This document shows positions 47,101 to 56,141 of a stretch of 64,000 bases of DNA, piece after piece (the first letter of the stretch is position 1; the number at the start of each line of letters is the position of its first letter). The notes under the pieces are model-generated. The model ran no database searches. It was given only the letters and a program-made list of their open reading frames with translations, and was not told the DNA's origin. This stretch comes from Paenarthrobacter ureafaciens (GTDB lineage: Bacteria > Actinomycetota > Actinomycetes > Actinomycetales > Micrococcaceae). The position numbers and the translations under genes are program-made. The stretch is from NCBI RefSeq assembly GCF_004028095.1, contig NZ_SBHM01000007.1, positions 2,666,001 to 2,730,000 of the forward strand, read 5' to 3'.

Positions 47101-47271
47101 GACCAAGGCAAGATTGTTGTCCGTTGCTACATCGATCAGTCGGATGGCTGGGTGGGCATGCAGCGCTGGTGGCGGATTGAATCCGGCTCCTACCGGAACG
47201 TGGGCCGGTACATCATTGCAGGTCACACCTATCTGGGTGATCCAGCAGGCCTCGGAGCGCCCCGATGCTGA
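41140..47271 (+). CDS. giant surface protein: TM anchor, propeller-like domain, about 11 Ig-like repeats, FN3 repeats
   Basis: A 2043-residue protein. A basic start and one TM/signal anchor (about 24-45) precede [20 protein letters not shown]. Residues about 50-370 have repeated short strands ([17 protein letters not shown]) resembling a beta-propeller. From about 405 to 1470 there are about eleven roughly 95-residue Ig-like (Big_9/tandem-95) modules, marked by VLDNDADSDGDVLTV or KNDSDPDG calcium-site-like motifs. FN3-type domains follow from about 1474 (YTVKAAG, YVFTVTATNEVGESG). The last 100 residues hold four Cys. It heads the MoxR-kinase locus and is paralogous to its neighbour. Probably it is anchored with its mass outside the cell; adhesion or envelope sensing is possible. 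Confidence 0.8.
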   Translation: MAPSRRPAQRAPKRQPSRKRRARILGVTAFTAAAAVLVTGAILYPGFKTTEVDLNDGGVWVVSKSKNAAGRLNYPSKSLDGAVTPASDDFEILQQASDIFIDDAGGATINPVSAANMRLGGDQQLPGAAHVSFGSKVLAVTDPAKGKVWAVSPTSLGGFSEESTPLFEQSQGITSVVGTDDTIHTLDPKAGKLTATTVDADGNVVDSQVRSDDSLKADGDVQLTAVGGKAVVLNQANGNIILPGGSVVHLADARDAKLQQAGPEAGTVAIATKDALLLQPLDGGTAKTIRADGQGTPAAPVHVGTCTYGAWSGANKYVRECSNEADNRRADVPQASASPSYVFRVNRDLVVLNDVNSGNVWMVNQNMQLVNNWDDVIPPQQTSDDADKDSADEVQQTVLPDRSKPNTPPVAKPDSFGVRAGKTTILPVLDNDADSDGDVLTVSAAEPLKSGALSPVYGGTGFQIAVPAGTTGTETFKYSVDDGRGGTAATEVDLRVVPPEENNAPQPKPNRNNTLVVQAGKIANQYILTDWIDPDGDDIFAVAASSSDPADQVRIRPDGLLTFQDSGAGPGRKTITLTVSDGTDSTDGQVVVDVRAPGGLPPIANADHVVAVAGQDTVIAPLKNDTDPQGGTLRLAQAQPDGQSTAVIGPDQQTFTFNSGAVGAHYVTYMATNGPASAQQLVRVDVVSGNSDDAPVAVRDIALLPSGGSTVVDVLGNDSDPAGGVLVVQSVTAVDGLPVSVAVLDHSVVKITDIRAEGQLSLKYTISNGKASATGDISVQVVPAPTKLQAPQAKPDDVTVRAGDVVTIPVLENDADPNGGELTLDPVLAQQPDEADGRMFVAGKTLRFIAGEEAKTVYAIYKVTNASGQSDSQQVTIRIRARDDATNNRPEPKNLTARAVAGMTVKIPVPLDGIDADGDSVQVIGIDKAPSLGTAVLRDGYLEYTAGGKSAGTDTFSYRVKDRIGAENTGNVIVGIAPAEADNQKPIAVDDAIDVRPGRRVAVDVLKNDSDPDGDPIGLVPTFDAKPGLEVEAVAGKAVLTAPGTAGVESISYRIQDDKKAEASAVIRVQTSPSAPLHAPIAVDDHVTLAETLGKTAVDVPVLKNDSDPDGVAEDLKISLPDGNPNARGGTSGNVVVTLVPQDQLIPYTVTDIDGQTATAVMWIPGQGLQYPTLSKTDVVEVTAGKEVTLSLKEWVKVREGRSPRITVADKIKVQGGDPLNVIAGDGGALRYAAQADYVGPGSVTFEVTDGSGPDDPEGLKSTLTIMTKVLPDPNANHPPTFSGAVIDAPQGDVTELDLSNLAGDVDEQDQGKLKFEFDGQQPGGFAARIDGTVLKITPGGSLNPGARGVVPLKVTDGRSDPVRAAVTVTVVSSNRPKPVANDDAVEKADAGKPQTVNVLGNDFNPFSEPLGIVSAVVETGSAGQPEISGDSITVTPSAGSKGVLVVRYTIKDKTDDPSRQAVGRVRITVRDKPDAPSAPAATDVRSRTAVLKWAPPSDNGAAITKYTVKAAGFQQECPTTTCTLTGLTNNVSYVFTVTATNEVGESGASPASNEIKPDEKPSPPDAPAVKAGDKDLAITWTPAKTEGSPVKHYNLEISPPPGNGVAVKNEVTGLSYTWTGLTNGVNYKVRAQAVNELGPSGWSLYSAEDHPAGLPGAPAAPTTAVVSSVGSQNQLRADWTEPDINGDPIKNYYVTMSGGSGATQTQTVPGNTRTATFTANNSESGYTFTVQAGNKAGKGAVSAASAPRRATGKLGTVGNVSATPANTGGAGGQLTINFTVLNQAQRNGSSANEVSYTYRASTGQSGPIQPGQTVGGFANGQASSITVTAQSSVAPSSDASAPATATPYGSPGTPSASGTNGAMNDPSVTLNWSSPSTSTNDVKTTKIRINGGAWETVAASGSRTINTGGYEQTRTIDVQTFNSLGTGGPVASASATSGKKGEWTTTMNPGAVERSCSYTLGGSNYDPNKFTCDGKGGNQPPWMYTSDQGKIVVRCYIDQSDGWVGMQRWWRIESGSYRNVGRYIIAGHTYLGDPAGLGAPRC

Positions 47272-47521
47272 CCCGTCGCAAGGCCGCCAACAGGGGAGAG
47301 GTCCCCATCGCCGCGACCGGGACTAAGACAGTATGCTGTCAAAGCCATTGGAGAGTCCGGTATCGGCTTTCCATGATGGGCCGTGTGGTGAGTGGGATAG
47401 TCTTAGGGACTGAAAATTCCGCCGCCGTATGGGGGTACTGCGGAATGAACGGCTGCCGGCGATTGCCGGTGGGCTCGGAAGCTGCTCGGGGCGGCTGCTA
47501 TAAAAAGGGAATTTTGGGGTC
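47272..47521. other. intergenic region between the two giant paralogues
   Basis: This 250-bp region is noncoding. A 5-bp stem GACAG-TATG-CTGTC (47327-47340) is present, and AAAGGGAA lies about 12 nt before the GTG of the second gene. No convincing promoter was identified, but the length suggests independent control of the second copy. Confidence 0.4.
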
Positions 47522-50500
47522 GTGACTTCTTTCTTCGGCAAGCTGGGGCTGAAAAAGCGTCGAAACAGAAAATTGGTGTCCGCAACCGCGGCAACGGCAG
47601 CAGGTGCCGTGCTGGTGGCGGCAGCTGTGCTGTACCCGGGATTCAAGACCACCGAGGTGGACTTGAACGACGGCGGCGTATGGGTTGTGAGTAAGACCAA
47701 GAACGCCGTGGGCCGGCTCAATTACCCTTCACGGGTACTGGACGGGGCGGTCACTCCGGCCAGCACCACCTTCGATGTGCTTCAGCACGACAGCAACGTG
47801 TTTGTCGACGACGAATCCGGCTCCACCATCAACCAGGTGTCCGCCGCGAACCTGAAACTTGGCGGCGATAAGCAGCTTCCGTCGTCGGCGCAGGTCAGCT
47901 ACGGCTCTACGGTGCTCTCTGTCACTGATCCTGCCAAGGGCAAGGTCTGGGCGCTTTCTCCCTCCACCGTCAACGGGTTCGATGAAGAAGGGACCGAACC
48001 CGTCCTGACCGGTTCCCAAGGCCTCGTGTCCGCGGTTGGCAATGACAACCGTATTTACACCGCGGATCCGGGCAAGGGCGAGATCACCGTCACCACCGTG
48101 GACGTCAACGGGGAACGGACCGCCTCGGAAGTCACCAAAGTCGATGAGCTCAAGGGCGCCGGGGACTTGCAACTGGCTGTTGTAGGAGACAAGCCGGTGG
48201 CGCTGGATGCCGCGTCCGGCAACCTGTTCCTGCCGGGTGGGCGCAAGCTGCAACTGGCCGATGCCCGCGAGGCCAAGCTCCAGCAGACCAGCGCGGAAAG
48301 CGGCTTCGTGGCCATCTCCACCCGCAAGAACCTGCTGAAGCAGCCGCTGGACGGCTCCACTGCCGATACGGTCAGCGCCGACGGCGAAGGTGTTCCCGCC
48401 GCGCCCGTTCAGGTGGGCAAGTGCGTCCATGCCGCGTGGGCCGGAGCCAACAAATACGTGCGTGACTGCGAGAATGACGCAGACGACAAGAAGAACGATG
48501 TCCCCAAGGCAAGCGCTTCGCCCAACTACGTGTTCCGCGTCAACAGGGACCTGGTGGTCCTGAACGATATCAATTCGGGCAGCGTGTGGCTGGTCAACCA
48601 GAACATGCAATTGGTCAACAACTGGGACGACGTTGTCCCGCCCAAGAACCAGTCCGACGACCAGGACCAGGAGTCCGCGGACAACAACACCATCAACGTC
48701 CTTCCGGACCGGACCAAACCCAACCGGGCACCCGAGACTAAGCCCGACGAGTTCGGAGTGCGGCCCGGACGCACGACCATCCTGAGTGTCCTTGACAACG
48801 ACTCGGACCCCGATGGAGACGTTCTCACGGCCGCAGTGGGCGCCAATGCACCCAAGGCAGGTGCGCTGGAGAACATTTATGGAGGTTCGGCGTTCCAGAT
48901 CAAGGTCCCGGCCGAAGCGAAGCCCGGAACGGAGACCTTCGACTACAACGCCTCCGACGGGCGTGGACTCTCCGCTGCCGGCAGGGTCACGCTGCGGGTC
49001 GTCGGTCCGGAAGAGAACAAACCGCCGTTCTTCAAGCGCGCTGAGCCCACCACCATGCTGGTGGAACAGGGCAAGTCCGTCAGCCAGAACATCCTGACTG
49101 ACTGGATGGATCCCGACGGTGACGACCTCGTTCTGCTCGACGCCAAAGCCGACAACGAACAGGACCAGGTGAAGGTCCGGCGGGACGGCCTGCTGACTTA
49201 CCAGGATTCCGGCGCTGCCCCGGGCAAGAAGAACGTCACCATTACCGTATGGGACGGACGGGACACGACGACGGGCCGCGTTGTGGTCAACGTCCAGCCG
49301 CCGGGAGCTTTGGCGCCGGTGGTAAACGCCGACCACGTCACGGCTGTTGTGGGCCAGGACCTGGTGATCTCTCCGCTGAAGAACGACGTCGACCCCAACG
49401 GCGGCGCTTTGCGTGTTGCCCACGTGGAAGCAGCCGGCCAAGCGGAGTTGGGTCCCATCACCGACGGCGGGACGTTCACCTTCCGCAGCAACACCCCCGG
49501 ACCGGTGTACCTGACCTATATCGCCAGCAACGGACCCCAGAGCAGCCAGGGGCTGATCCGGGTGGACGTTGAATCCGGCAAGGACACTGGCGCACCCGTC
49601 GCCGTTCACGACGTGGCATTGCTGCCTGTGGGCGGAAGTGTCCTGGTGGATCCCTTGGCCAACGACTCCGATCCGTCCGGGGGAGTGCTCGTTTTGCAGT
49701 CGGTCACCGTTCCGGAGGGCTCATCAGCTTCGGTGAGCGTGATCGACCACAGCGTCCTGCGCATCACCGACGTCCTCGGCGCCAAGGAACCGTTCGTCTT
49801 CAGTTACACGATGTCCAACGGCCGGGCCTCGGCCGCCGGCACGGTGGGCGTCGTCCCGGTGCCTGCACCCGCCGTCGTGGAGGCTCCCCAGCCCAAGCCG
49901 GACGAGGTCAACGTACGCGTGAACGACGTCGTGACCGTTCCGGTCCTGGACAACGACACGCACCCGCAGGGCCAGGAACTTACCGTTGATCCGGTGCTGG
50001 CCCAGACCGTTGCCGAGGAAGACGGCAAGGCTTTCATCTCCGAGAACACGCTCCGCTTCATCGCGGGCCCCACGCCCAAGACCGTGCGCGCCATTTACAA
50101 CGCCGTCGATCCCCAGGGCCAGAAGAGCGCCGCAGCGGTGACTATCCACATCCTTCCGCTCGAAGGCGCGCAAAACTCCCGGCCGCAGCCGCAGAACCTG
50201 ACCGCCCGCGTGGTTGCCGGTGGAACCGTCCGGATTCCCGTCCCGCTGGACGGCATCGATCCCGACGGCGACTCGGTCCAGCTCACCGGCATCGACAGCA
50301 CGCCCACCATGGGAACAGCGACGGCGGGAAGCAACTTCATCGACTTCGTCGCCGCAGGTGACGGCGCAGGGACGGACACCTTCCGTTACAAGGTGATCGA
50401 CCGGCAGGGTGCCGTCAACACCGGAACCGTAACGGTCGGCGTCGCACCCCGGGGCGAAAACAACCAGAAGCCCACCCCGGTGGACGACGAGGTCCAGGTT

Positions 50501-53500
50501 CGCCCGGGCCGCCAGATCGCCGTCGATGCGACGGCCAACGACACCGACCCGGATGGCGACCAGATCCGCATCCTGACCGACAGCATTGAGGCCGACGCCG
50601 TCCTGGACGCCCACGTGAGCAAGACCAGCGGCCGCATCCTCCTGACCGCTCCGGCAGCCGAAGGCACCGTCAACGTCCGCTACGCAGTGGCTGACGATCG
50701 CGACGCCGTAGGACAGGCCACCATTCGCGTGGTGGTCAAGAACGACGTCCCGCTCCAGGCGCCGATCGCCCGCGATGACCGCGTCACGTCCGCCCAGACC
50801 CTCGGCAAGACCGCCGTGGATGTTCCGGTGCTCAAGAATGACGAGGACCCGGACGGGGTGGGCGAGAACCTCAAGATCGCCACCGACTCGCCTACCGCAC
50901 GGCCTGGTGCCGAGGGGAACGTCTTTGTGGAACTCACCGAGCAGCCGCAGCTGGTGCCCTACACCGTGGAGGACGTGGACGGACAGAAGTCCACGGCCAT
51001 CATCTGGGTCCCCGGCGTCGGCCAGCAGGTGCCCACACTCGCCAAGGACGAGGTAGTGGAACTGGTCTCCGGACAGTCCGTCACTGTTAACCTCTCCGAG
51101 TGGGTGAAGGTCCGTGAGGGCAAGTCACCGCGGCTTACCCAGGCCGACCGCATCAAGCTCATCGGTTCCGACGGCAGCGATCCGATCGCCGGCAATGGAA
51201 CCGCCATCAAGTACACCGCCGGTGTGGAGTATGTTGGCCCGGGTTCCATCAGCTTCGAGGTCACTGACGGTTCAGGCCCCGATGATCCCAATGGTTTGAA
51301 GTCCACGCTCAGCATCCGGACCAAGGTGCTGCCGGACCCGAACAAGAACAACCCGCCGGAGTTGCTGGGCAGCGACCTCGAAGTGCCCAAGGGTGACTCC
51401 GCGAGCCTGGACCTGGAAAAGCTGACGTCGGACCCGGACGCGGACGATGTCCGGAACATGAAGTATGAGCTGGTGGGTTCCGCGCCCGGCGGCTTCCGGG
51501 TGCAGCTCGACGGCAAGACGCTGAAGGCATCAGCCAACGATTCGGTCCAGATCGGGCAGGGCGGCACGGTGCAGGTCAAGGCCAAGGACCCTCGCGGACT
51601 CGAAGCCCTGGCGAGCTACAAGCTGACGTTGACGGCGTCCAACCGCCCCAAGCCGGTGGCGAATGACGACGTTGAGCCGGATGCACAGGCAGGCAAGCCT
51701 GTCACCGTCAATGTCCTTGCCAATGACTCCAACCCGTTCCCGGATACGGCTTTGAAGATCGTCTCTGCCGTGGTGGAAACCGGTGAGGGCGCGGCTGAAC
51801 CCGGCGGCGACAGTGTGACGGTCACCCCTGGCGGCGGTTTCACGGGCACCATGGTGGTTGCCTACACCGTGTCCGATAAGACCGGGGAGCTGTCCCGCTA
51901 CTCGACGGCCCGCATCCGCCTGACGGTGAAGGACAAGCCGGCTGCCCCCACCACGCCGTTGGCGCAGAGCGTGGGCGATCAAACGGCATTGCTGACCTGG
52001 ACCGCGCCGGCAGACCGGGGCTCACCCATCACCAAGTACACCGTGTACGGCGAGGGCGGATTCAAGCAGGACTGCCCGGCCAACACGTGTACCTTGACGG
52101 GCCTGACCAACAACGTGAAGTACCACTTTGCCGTGACGGCTACCAACGCCATCAATGAATCCGAGCGGTCACCGGTGTCCGCGGAGGTTCGCCCCGACGT
52201 CAAACCTGACACCCCCTTGGCTCCGACCCTGAAGTTCGGCGACAAGCAGTTGTCTGTCGCCTGGGTACCGCCGGCCAGCAAGGGCTCTCCGGTGAAGTCC
52301 TACGATCTGGAGATCTCGCCTGCACCTGCCGGGCAGAACCCGCAGATCCAGAACCTGACCGGCGCCAGCTACGTCTGGAAGGGCTTGACGAACGGCGTGG
52401 CCTACAAGGTGCGCGTCCTTGCCAGGAACGATGCCAAGGAACCGTCCGAATGGAGCCCCTATTCGGCGGCAGAAACGCCTGCCGGTGTTCCGGCGACGCC
52501 GTCGGCACCGTCGGTGTCCGGCGCCGGGTCCGTGGGCAACCAGAGCCAGCTGAAGGTCAGTTGGGCGGCTCCGAACAATAACGGTGACCCGGTATCCGCC
52601 TACAAACTGACCACCTACCGCGGTGGCGCCGTCGTGACGACGCAGACTGTAGCGGCCACCTCACAGAACGTGACCGTCGCCAACTCCGAGGCCGACTACA
52701 CGTTCACGGTCTCCGCCACCAACAAGGCCGGAGTCAGCGGTGTCAGCCAGCAATCGGCGGCGATCCGTGCCGCGGGCAAGCCAGGGACAGTTGGCAGCGG
52801 GTCGGTCAAGGAAACGGGTACCAGCGGCCAGCTGCAAGTGACCTTCACCCCGCTGACCGCGGCCGAACGCAACGGCTCCCAGGACAACGAGATCACCTAC
52901 CGCTGGCAGACGGCGTCCGGTTCCGGACCCATCGCGCGCGGTGGCGGTGTGATCGGTGGACAGCCGAACGGTACCAACGTGGTGGTCAATATCATTGCCA
53001 CCTCCGTGAAGAACAACATGGCCGGCGACGCCAAAGCAGTTGGAACGGGCAACCCCTACGGTCCGCCGAACGCGCCCAACGTCAGCGGTGGCAAATCGGC
53101 CAAGGGCGACGGCCAGGTGCACTGGACGTGGAACAACCCGGCCACCAACGGTCGCCCCTTGGATCACTTCGAAGTCTCGCTCGACGGCGGCGGCTGGACC
53201 AGCGTTGGCAAGGCAAACCGCTACGACGTCTCCGCCGGAGGTTGGGAGAAGACCCGCAGGCTGAACGTCCGGGCCGTCACGGTTGTGGCAGGACCGCCCA
53301 GCGGAAACGTGACCGCCACCAGCGGAGCAGACCCCACGCCACCGCCACCACCGCCGACGCCGTCGCAGATCCAGGTGGAAGCAGCCAGCGTCCGGACGTG
53401 CCCGGGTAAACCGGGCCTGCCCGACTCCTACACTCCCGGTAGCCCGGCCAAATGCGGCGTCGGTTGGGTAGAGCGCTCGTGGGGCAAGATCACCATCGAC

Positions 53501-53623
53501 TGCACCAAGAACATCTATGGCGGTAGTACTGCCTGGTACCGCCTCAAGGGCAGTCCCAAGGATGGCTGGTACGTGAAGTCCACCACCGTGGACCTCTACG
53601 GACCCCGGCCGGGGGGTTGCTGA
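47522..53623 (+). CDS. giant surface protein, paralogue of 41140-47271
   Basis: A 2033-residue protein from a GTG, with the same order as its neighbour. It has a TM anchor (about 18-39), the near-identical stretch [20 protein letters not shown], a propeller-like region to about 400, tandem Ig-like modules (about 403-1470; [23 protein letters not shown]) and FN3-type domains (from about 1474). The end differs: a Pro-rich linker ([12 protein letters not shown], near 1938-1950) and a Cys-containing terminal domain ([19 protein letters not shown]). Divergence across the length shows an old tandem duplication. Its stop lies 70 bp before moxR. Confidence 0.8.
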   Translation: MTSFFGKLGLKKRRNRKLVSATAATAAGAVLVAAAVLYPGFKTTEVDLNDGGVWVVSKTKNAVGRLNYPSRVLDGAVTPASTTFDVLQHDSNVFVDDESGSTINQVSAANLKLGGDKQLPSSAQVSYGSTVLSVTDPAKGKVWALSPSTVNGFDEEGTEPVLTGSQGLVSAVGNDNRIYTADPGKGEITVTTVDVNGERTASEVTKVDELKGAGDLQLAVVGDKPVALDAASGNLFLPGGRKLQLADAREAKLQQTSAESGFVAISTRKNLLKQPLDGSTADTVSADGEGVPAAPVQVGKCVHAAWAGANKYVRDCENDADDKKNDVPKASASPNYVFRVNRDLVVLNDINSGSVWLVNQNMQLVNNWDDVVPPKNQSDDQDQESADNNTINVLPDRTKPNRAPETKPDEFGVRPGRTTILSVLDNDSDPDGDVLTAAVGANAPKAGALENIYGGSAFQIKVPAEAKPGTETFDYNASDGRGLSAAGRVTLRVVGPEENKPPFFKRAEPTTMLVEQGKSVSQNILTDWMDPDGDDLVLLDAKADNEQDQVKVRRDGLLTYQDSGAAPGKKNVTITVWDGRDTTTGRVVVNVQPPGALAPVVNADHVTAVVGQDLVISPLKNDVDPNGGALRVAHVEAAGQAELGPITDGGTFTFRSNTPGPVYLTYIASNGPQSSQGLIRVDVESGKDTGAPVAVHDVALLPVGGSVLVDPLANDSDPSGGVLVLQSVTVPEGSSASVSVIDHSVLRITDVLGAKEPFVFSYTMSNGRASAAGTVGVVPVPAPAVVEAPQPKPDEVNVRVNDVVTVPVLDNDTHPQGQELTVDPVLAQTVAEEDGKAFISENTLRFIAGPTPKTVRAIYNAVDPQGQKSAAAVTIHILPLEGAQNSRPQPQNLTARVVAGGTVRIPVPLDGIDPDGDSVQLTGIDSTPTMGTATAGSNFIDFVAAGDGAGTDTFRYKVIDRQGAVNTGTVTVGVAPRGENNQKPTPVDDEVQVRPGRQIAVDATANDTDPDGDQIRILTDSIEADAVLDAHVSKTSGRILLTAPAAEGTVNVRYAVADDRDAVGQATIRVVVKNDVPLQAPIARDDRVTSAQTLGKTAVDVPVLKNDEDPDGVGENLKIATDSPTARPGAEGNVFVELTEQPQLVPYTVEDVDGQKSTAIIWVPGVGQQVPTLAKDEVVELVSGQSVTVNLSEWVKVREGKSPRLTQADRIKLIGSDGSDPIAGNGTAIKYTAGVEYVGPGSISFEVTDGSGPDDPNGLKSTLSIRTKVLPDPNKNNPPELLGSDLEVPKGDSASLDLEKLTSDPDADDVRNMKYELVGSAPGGFRVQLDGKTLKASANDSVQIGQGGTVQVKAKDPRGLEALASYKLTLTASNRPKPVANDDVEPDAQAGKPVTVNVLANDSNPFPDTALKIVSAVVETGEGAAEPGGDSVTVTPGGGFTGTMVVAYTVSDKTGELSRYSTARIRLTVKDKPAAPTTPLAQSVGDQTALLTWTAPADRGSPITKYTVYGEGGFKQDCPANTCTLTGLTNNVKYHFAVTATNAINESERSPVSAEVRPDVKPDTPLAPTLKFGDKQLSVAWVPPASKGSPVKSYDLEISPAPAGQNPQIQNLTGASYVWKGLTNGVAYKVRVLARNDAKEPSEWSPYSAAETPAGVPATPSAPSVSGAGSVGNQSQLKVSWAAPNNNGDPVSAYKLTTYRGGAVVTTQTVAATSQNVTVANSEADYTFTVSATNKAGVSGVSQQSAAIRAAGKPGTVGSGSVKETGTSGQLQVTFTPLTAAERNGSQDNEITYRWQTASGSGPIARGGGVIGGQPNGTNVVVNIIATSVKNNMAGDAKAVGTGNPYGPPNAPNVSGGKSAKGDGQVHWTWNNPATNGRPLDHFEVSLDGGGWTSVGKANRYDVSAGGWEKTRRLNVRAVTVVAGPPSGNVTATSGADPTPPPPPPTPSQIQVEAASVRTCPGKPGLPDSYTPGSPAKCGVGWVERSWGKITIDCTKNIYGGSTAWYRLKGSPKDGWYVKSTTVDLYGPRPGGC

Positions 53624-53693
53624 TGACCCGCGTGGCACCACCGCACTCAACTCCACAAGAACACTTCGGACTGAAGAAAAGGACTCCCAAGCA

Positions 53694-54665
53694 ATGACCA
53701 TGACAAACGAGCAGGCCGCGTGGTTTGCAGAAACGTTCGAGAAGCTCGTTGCCAACGTGGGCCAGGCAGTCCTGGGCAAGGAACACGTCATCCGGTTGAC
53801 GTTCACCGCAATGCTGGCCGAGGGCCACGTGCTGTTCGAGGACGCGCCGGGTACCGGTAAGACCTCGCTGGCACGTGCCTTGGCGGCGACGGTGCAAGGT
53901 TCCCACAACCGCATCCAGTTCACCCCTGACCTCCTGCCCTCGGACGTCACGGGTGTGACGATCTACGACCAGAAGACCCAGAAGTTCGAGTTCCACAAGG
54001 GGCCGGTGTTCAGCAACATCGTGCTCGCTGACGAAATCAACCGAGCGTCGCCGAAGACCCAGTCCGCCCTGTTGGAAGTCATGGAGGAGTCCCGGGTGAC
54101 CGTGGATGGCACCACGTACGACGCCGGGCGGCCGTTCATGGTCCTGGCGACCCAGAACCCGATCGAGCAGGCGGGCACCTACCGCCTGCCGGAAGCACAG
54201 CTGGACCGCTTCCTCATCAAGACCTCCATCGGCTACCCGGACCATGCCTCCACGGTGCGTCTGTTGGGCGGGAGCAACCTGAAGGACCGCTCCAAGGATC
54301 TCTCGGCGATCATCACCACCCAGGCTGTGGCCGACATGGCCGACCTCGCCGCTACCACCCACGTGGACACTGCAGTGCTTGAGTACATCTCGCGCCTTTG
54401 CGAGGAGACCCGCAACGCTTCCGAGACGCGCCTTGGCGTCTCCGTCCGTGGTGCCTTGGCGATGGTTCGCGCCGCCAAGGTGTGGGCAGCAAGCCAGGGA
54501 CGCAACTTCGTCCTGCCGGATGACGTCAAGGAACTGGCGCCCGTCGTGTGGACGCACCGCTTGGTCATGGACCCGGAGGCTGAGTTCTCCGGCGCCACGC
54601 CAGAGGTAGTCCTGACGCGTGTCCTGGCTGACGTAGCCGCGCCGCAGCAACGCGCCAGCGCATAG
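53694..54665 (+). CDS. moxR: MoxR-type AAA+ ATPase
   Basis: A 323-residue cytoplasmic ATPase. Walker A is APGTGKT (Lys56), Walker B LADEIN (Asp113-Glu114), sensor 1 lies in VLATQNPIEQ, and the lid has the GVSVRGALAM sensor 2 region. MoxR proteins act as chaperone-like remodelers, almost always beside a DUF58 gene, as here. Its substrate may be a membrane or surface component encoded in this locus. Confidence 0.93.
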   Translation: MTMTNEQAAWFAETFEKLVANVGQAVLGKEHVIRLTFTAMLAEGHVLFEDAPGTGKTSLARALAATVQGSHNRIQFTPDLLPSDVTGVTIYDQKTQKFEFHKGPVFSNIVLADEINRASPKTQSALLEVMEESRVTVDGTTYDAGRPFMVLATQNPIEQAGTYRLPEAQLDRFLIKTSIGYPDHASTVRLLGGSNLKDRSKDLSAIITTQAVADMADLAATTHVDTAVLEYISRLCEETRNASETRLGVSVRGALAMVRAAKVWAASQGRNFVLPDDVKELAPVVWTHRLVMDPEAEFSGATPEVVLTRVLADVAAPQQRASA

Positions 54666-54713
54666 TTCCTGCAGCTTCACACCCGCATCCCCGGCACGAA
54701 CAAAGGTCTCCAC

Positions 54714-56141
54714 ATGTCCTCCAGCACACCCCTGAACAGGGCTGCTGATTCGCTCAAGCGTGCAACATCGGCGCTTGGCAGCAAGATCCGCTCAGTCGGC
54801 GGTTCCGGCAAACGCCCGGGCGGCCAACCGGTCGGCCAACCCGGTAACCGGCCCCGCCCGGGAAACGGCAGGGGCAAGCAGAGCAAGCTCCACCCGGCGG
54901 CCGTGTGGGCTGAAGCCGCGGGGACAGCAGGGGAGTTGCTTGCCCCGGTGTGGTCCAAGGTCCGGACCTACTGGTTGCGTTTTGCCTGGCCGGTTCTTTC
55001 CGTGGTGAGCGTCCTGGGCTGGGTAGTGCTGGCAGCGGCCGTTGCTTTGTGGATCGCAGGGCAGTCCTGGGGCTGGCAGGAAGCGAAGTCCGCCGCGATG
55101 GTGGCCTTTTTGCTGTTCGTGTTCGCCATCGCTTTCATCGTGGGCCGCTCGGCCTACGGTGTGGTGCTGGACCTCGCCCGTACCCGTGTTGCAGTGGGCG
55201 ATGACGCAGTGGGCAGCATTGCCGTCTCCAACGTCTCCGCACGGCCTTTGCTCCCGGCATCACTGGAGCTTCCGGTGGGGGCGAACACCGCCGTCTTCCA
55301 CTTGCCCCGGATGAAGCCCGCGCAGGTCCACGAGGATCTCTTCACCATCCCCACTGCCCGGCGTGCCGTGATCGTGGTGGGTCCCGTGCGTTCCGTGCGC
55401 GCCGACCCCCTCCACCTCCTGCGCCGAAGGGTGCTCTGGACTGAACCTGTGGACCTGTACGTCCATCCCCGGACGGTGCCGTTGGGTGGTTCTGCCGCAG
55501 GTTTCATCCGTGACCTGGAAGGTATGCCCACCACCGAACTTTCCAGCGCGGACGTCTCCTTCCACGCCCTCCGGGATTACGTGCCGGGCGATGACCGCAG
55601 GCACATCCATTGGAAGACCACGGCACGCACCAACAAGCTGATGGTCCGCCAGTTCGAGGAAACCCGGCGGGCCCACCTCGCCATCTCACTGTCCATCAAT
55701 ACCGACGAATACGATTCCGAGCATGAGTTCGAGATGGCCATCTCCGTGGCTGGTTCCATTGGCCGCCAAGCTATCCGCGAGCAGCGCGAACTGGACGTTC
55801 TGACGCAGAAAGGGCCGCTTCGTTGCGAGACCGGCCGCAACCTGCTCGATGACATGACGAGGATCGTCGGGGCACCCATGCGGAAAACCGCCGTCGACCT
55901 TGCCCGTACGTTGGCGGACACCGTCCCGAACGCCTCCGTGGTGTTCTTCGTCGTGGGCAGCCAAGTGACAGCGACGGAGCTGCGTTCCGCTGCAGCCTCC
56001 ATCATGCCGGGTGTCCGGAGCCTTGCCGTGCGCGTCCAGCCTGGCGCGGCGCCGTCGAGGGCGAACATCGCGGACCTCACGGTCCTGACCGTCGGTGACC
56101 TGGATGACCTTGCGATTGTCCTTCGAAAGGCGGCAGCATGA
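54714..56141 (+). CDS. DUF58 membrane protein
   Basis: A 475-residue protein with a Gly/Pro/Arg-rich N-terminus (about 30-60), two TMs (about 98-120 and 128-147) and the DUF58 signature LRDYVPGDDRRHIHWKTTAR at 286-305. The C-terminal part is vWA-like. DUF58 proteins partner with MoxR ATPases. The stop overlaps the next gene by 4 bp (ATGA). Confidence 0.9.
   Translation: MSSSTPLNRAADSLKRATSALGSKIRSVGGSGKRPGGQPVGQPGNRPRPGNGRGKQSKLHPAAVWAEAAGTAGELLAPVWSKVRTYWLRFAWPVLSVVSVLGWVVLAAAVALWIAGQSWGWQEAKSAAMVAFLLFVFAIAFIVGRSAYGVVLDLARTRVAVGDDAVGSIAVSNVSARPLLPASLELPVGANTAVFHLPRMKPAQVHEDLFTIPTARRAVIVVGPVRSVRADPLHLLRRRVLWTEPVDLYVHPRTVPLGGSAAGFIRDLEGMPTTELSSADVSFHALRDYVPGDDRRHIHWKTTARTNKLMVRQFEETRRAHLAISLSINTDEYDSEHEFEMAISVAGSIGRQAIREQRELDVLTQKGPLRCETGRNLLDDMTRIVGAPMRKTAVDLARTLADTVPNASVVFFVVGSQVTATELRSAAASIMPGVRSLAVRVQPGAAPSRANIADLTVLTVGDLDDLAIVLRKAAA

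Noticed and set aside
41140..53623. Assembly artefact producing two copies of the giant gene
   Set aside because: The copies differ throughout and have different ends, so this is a real, old duplication.
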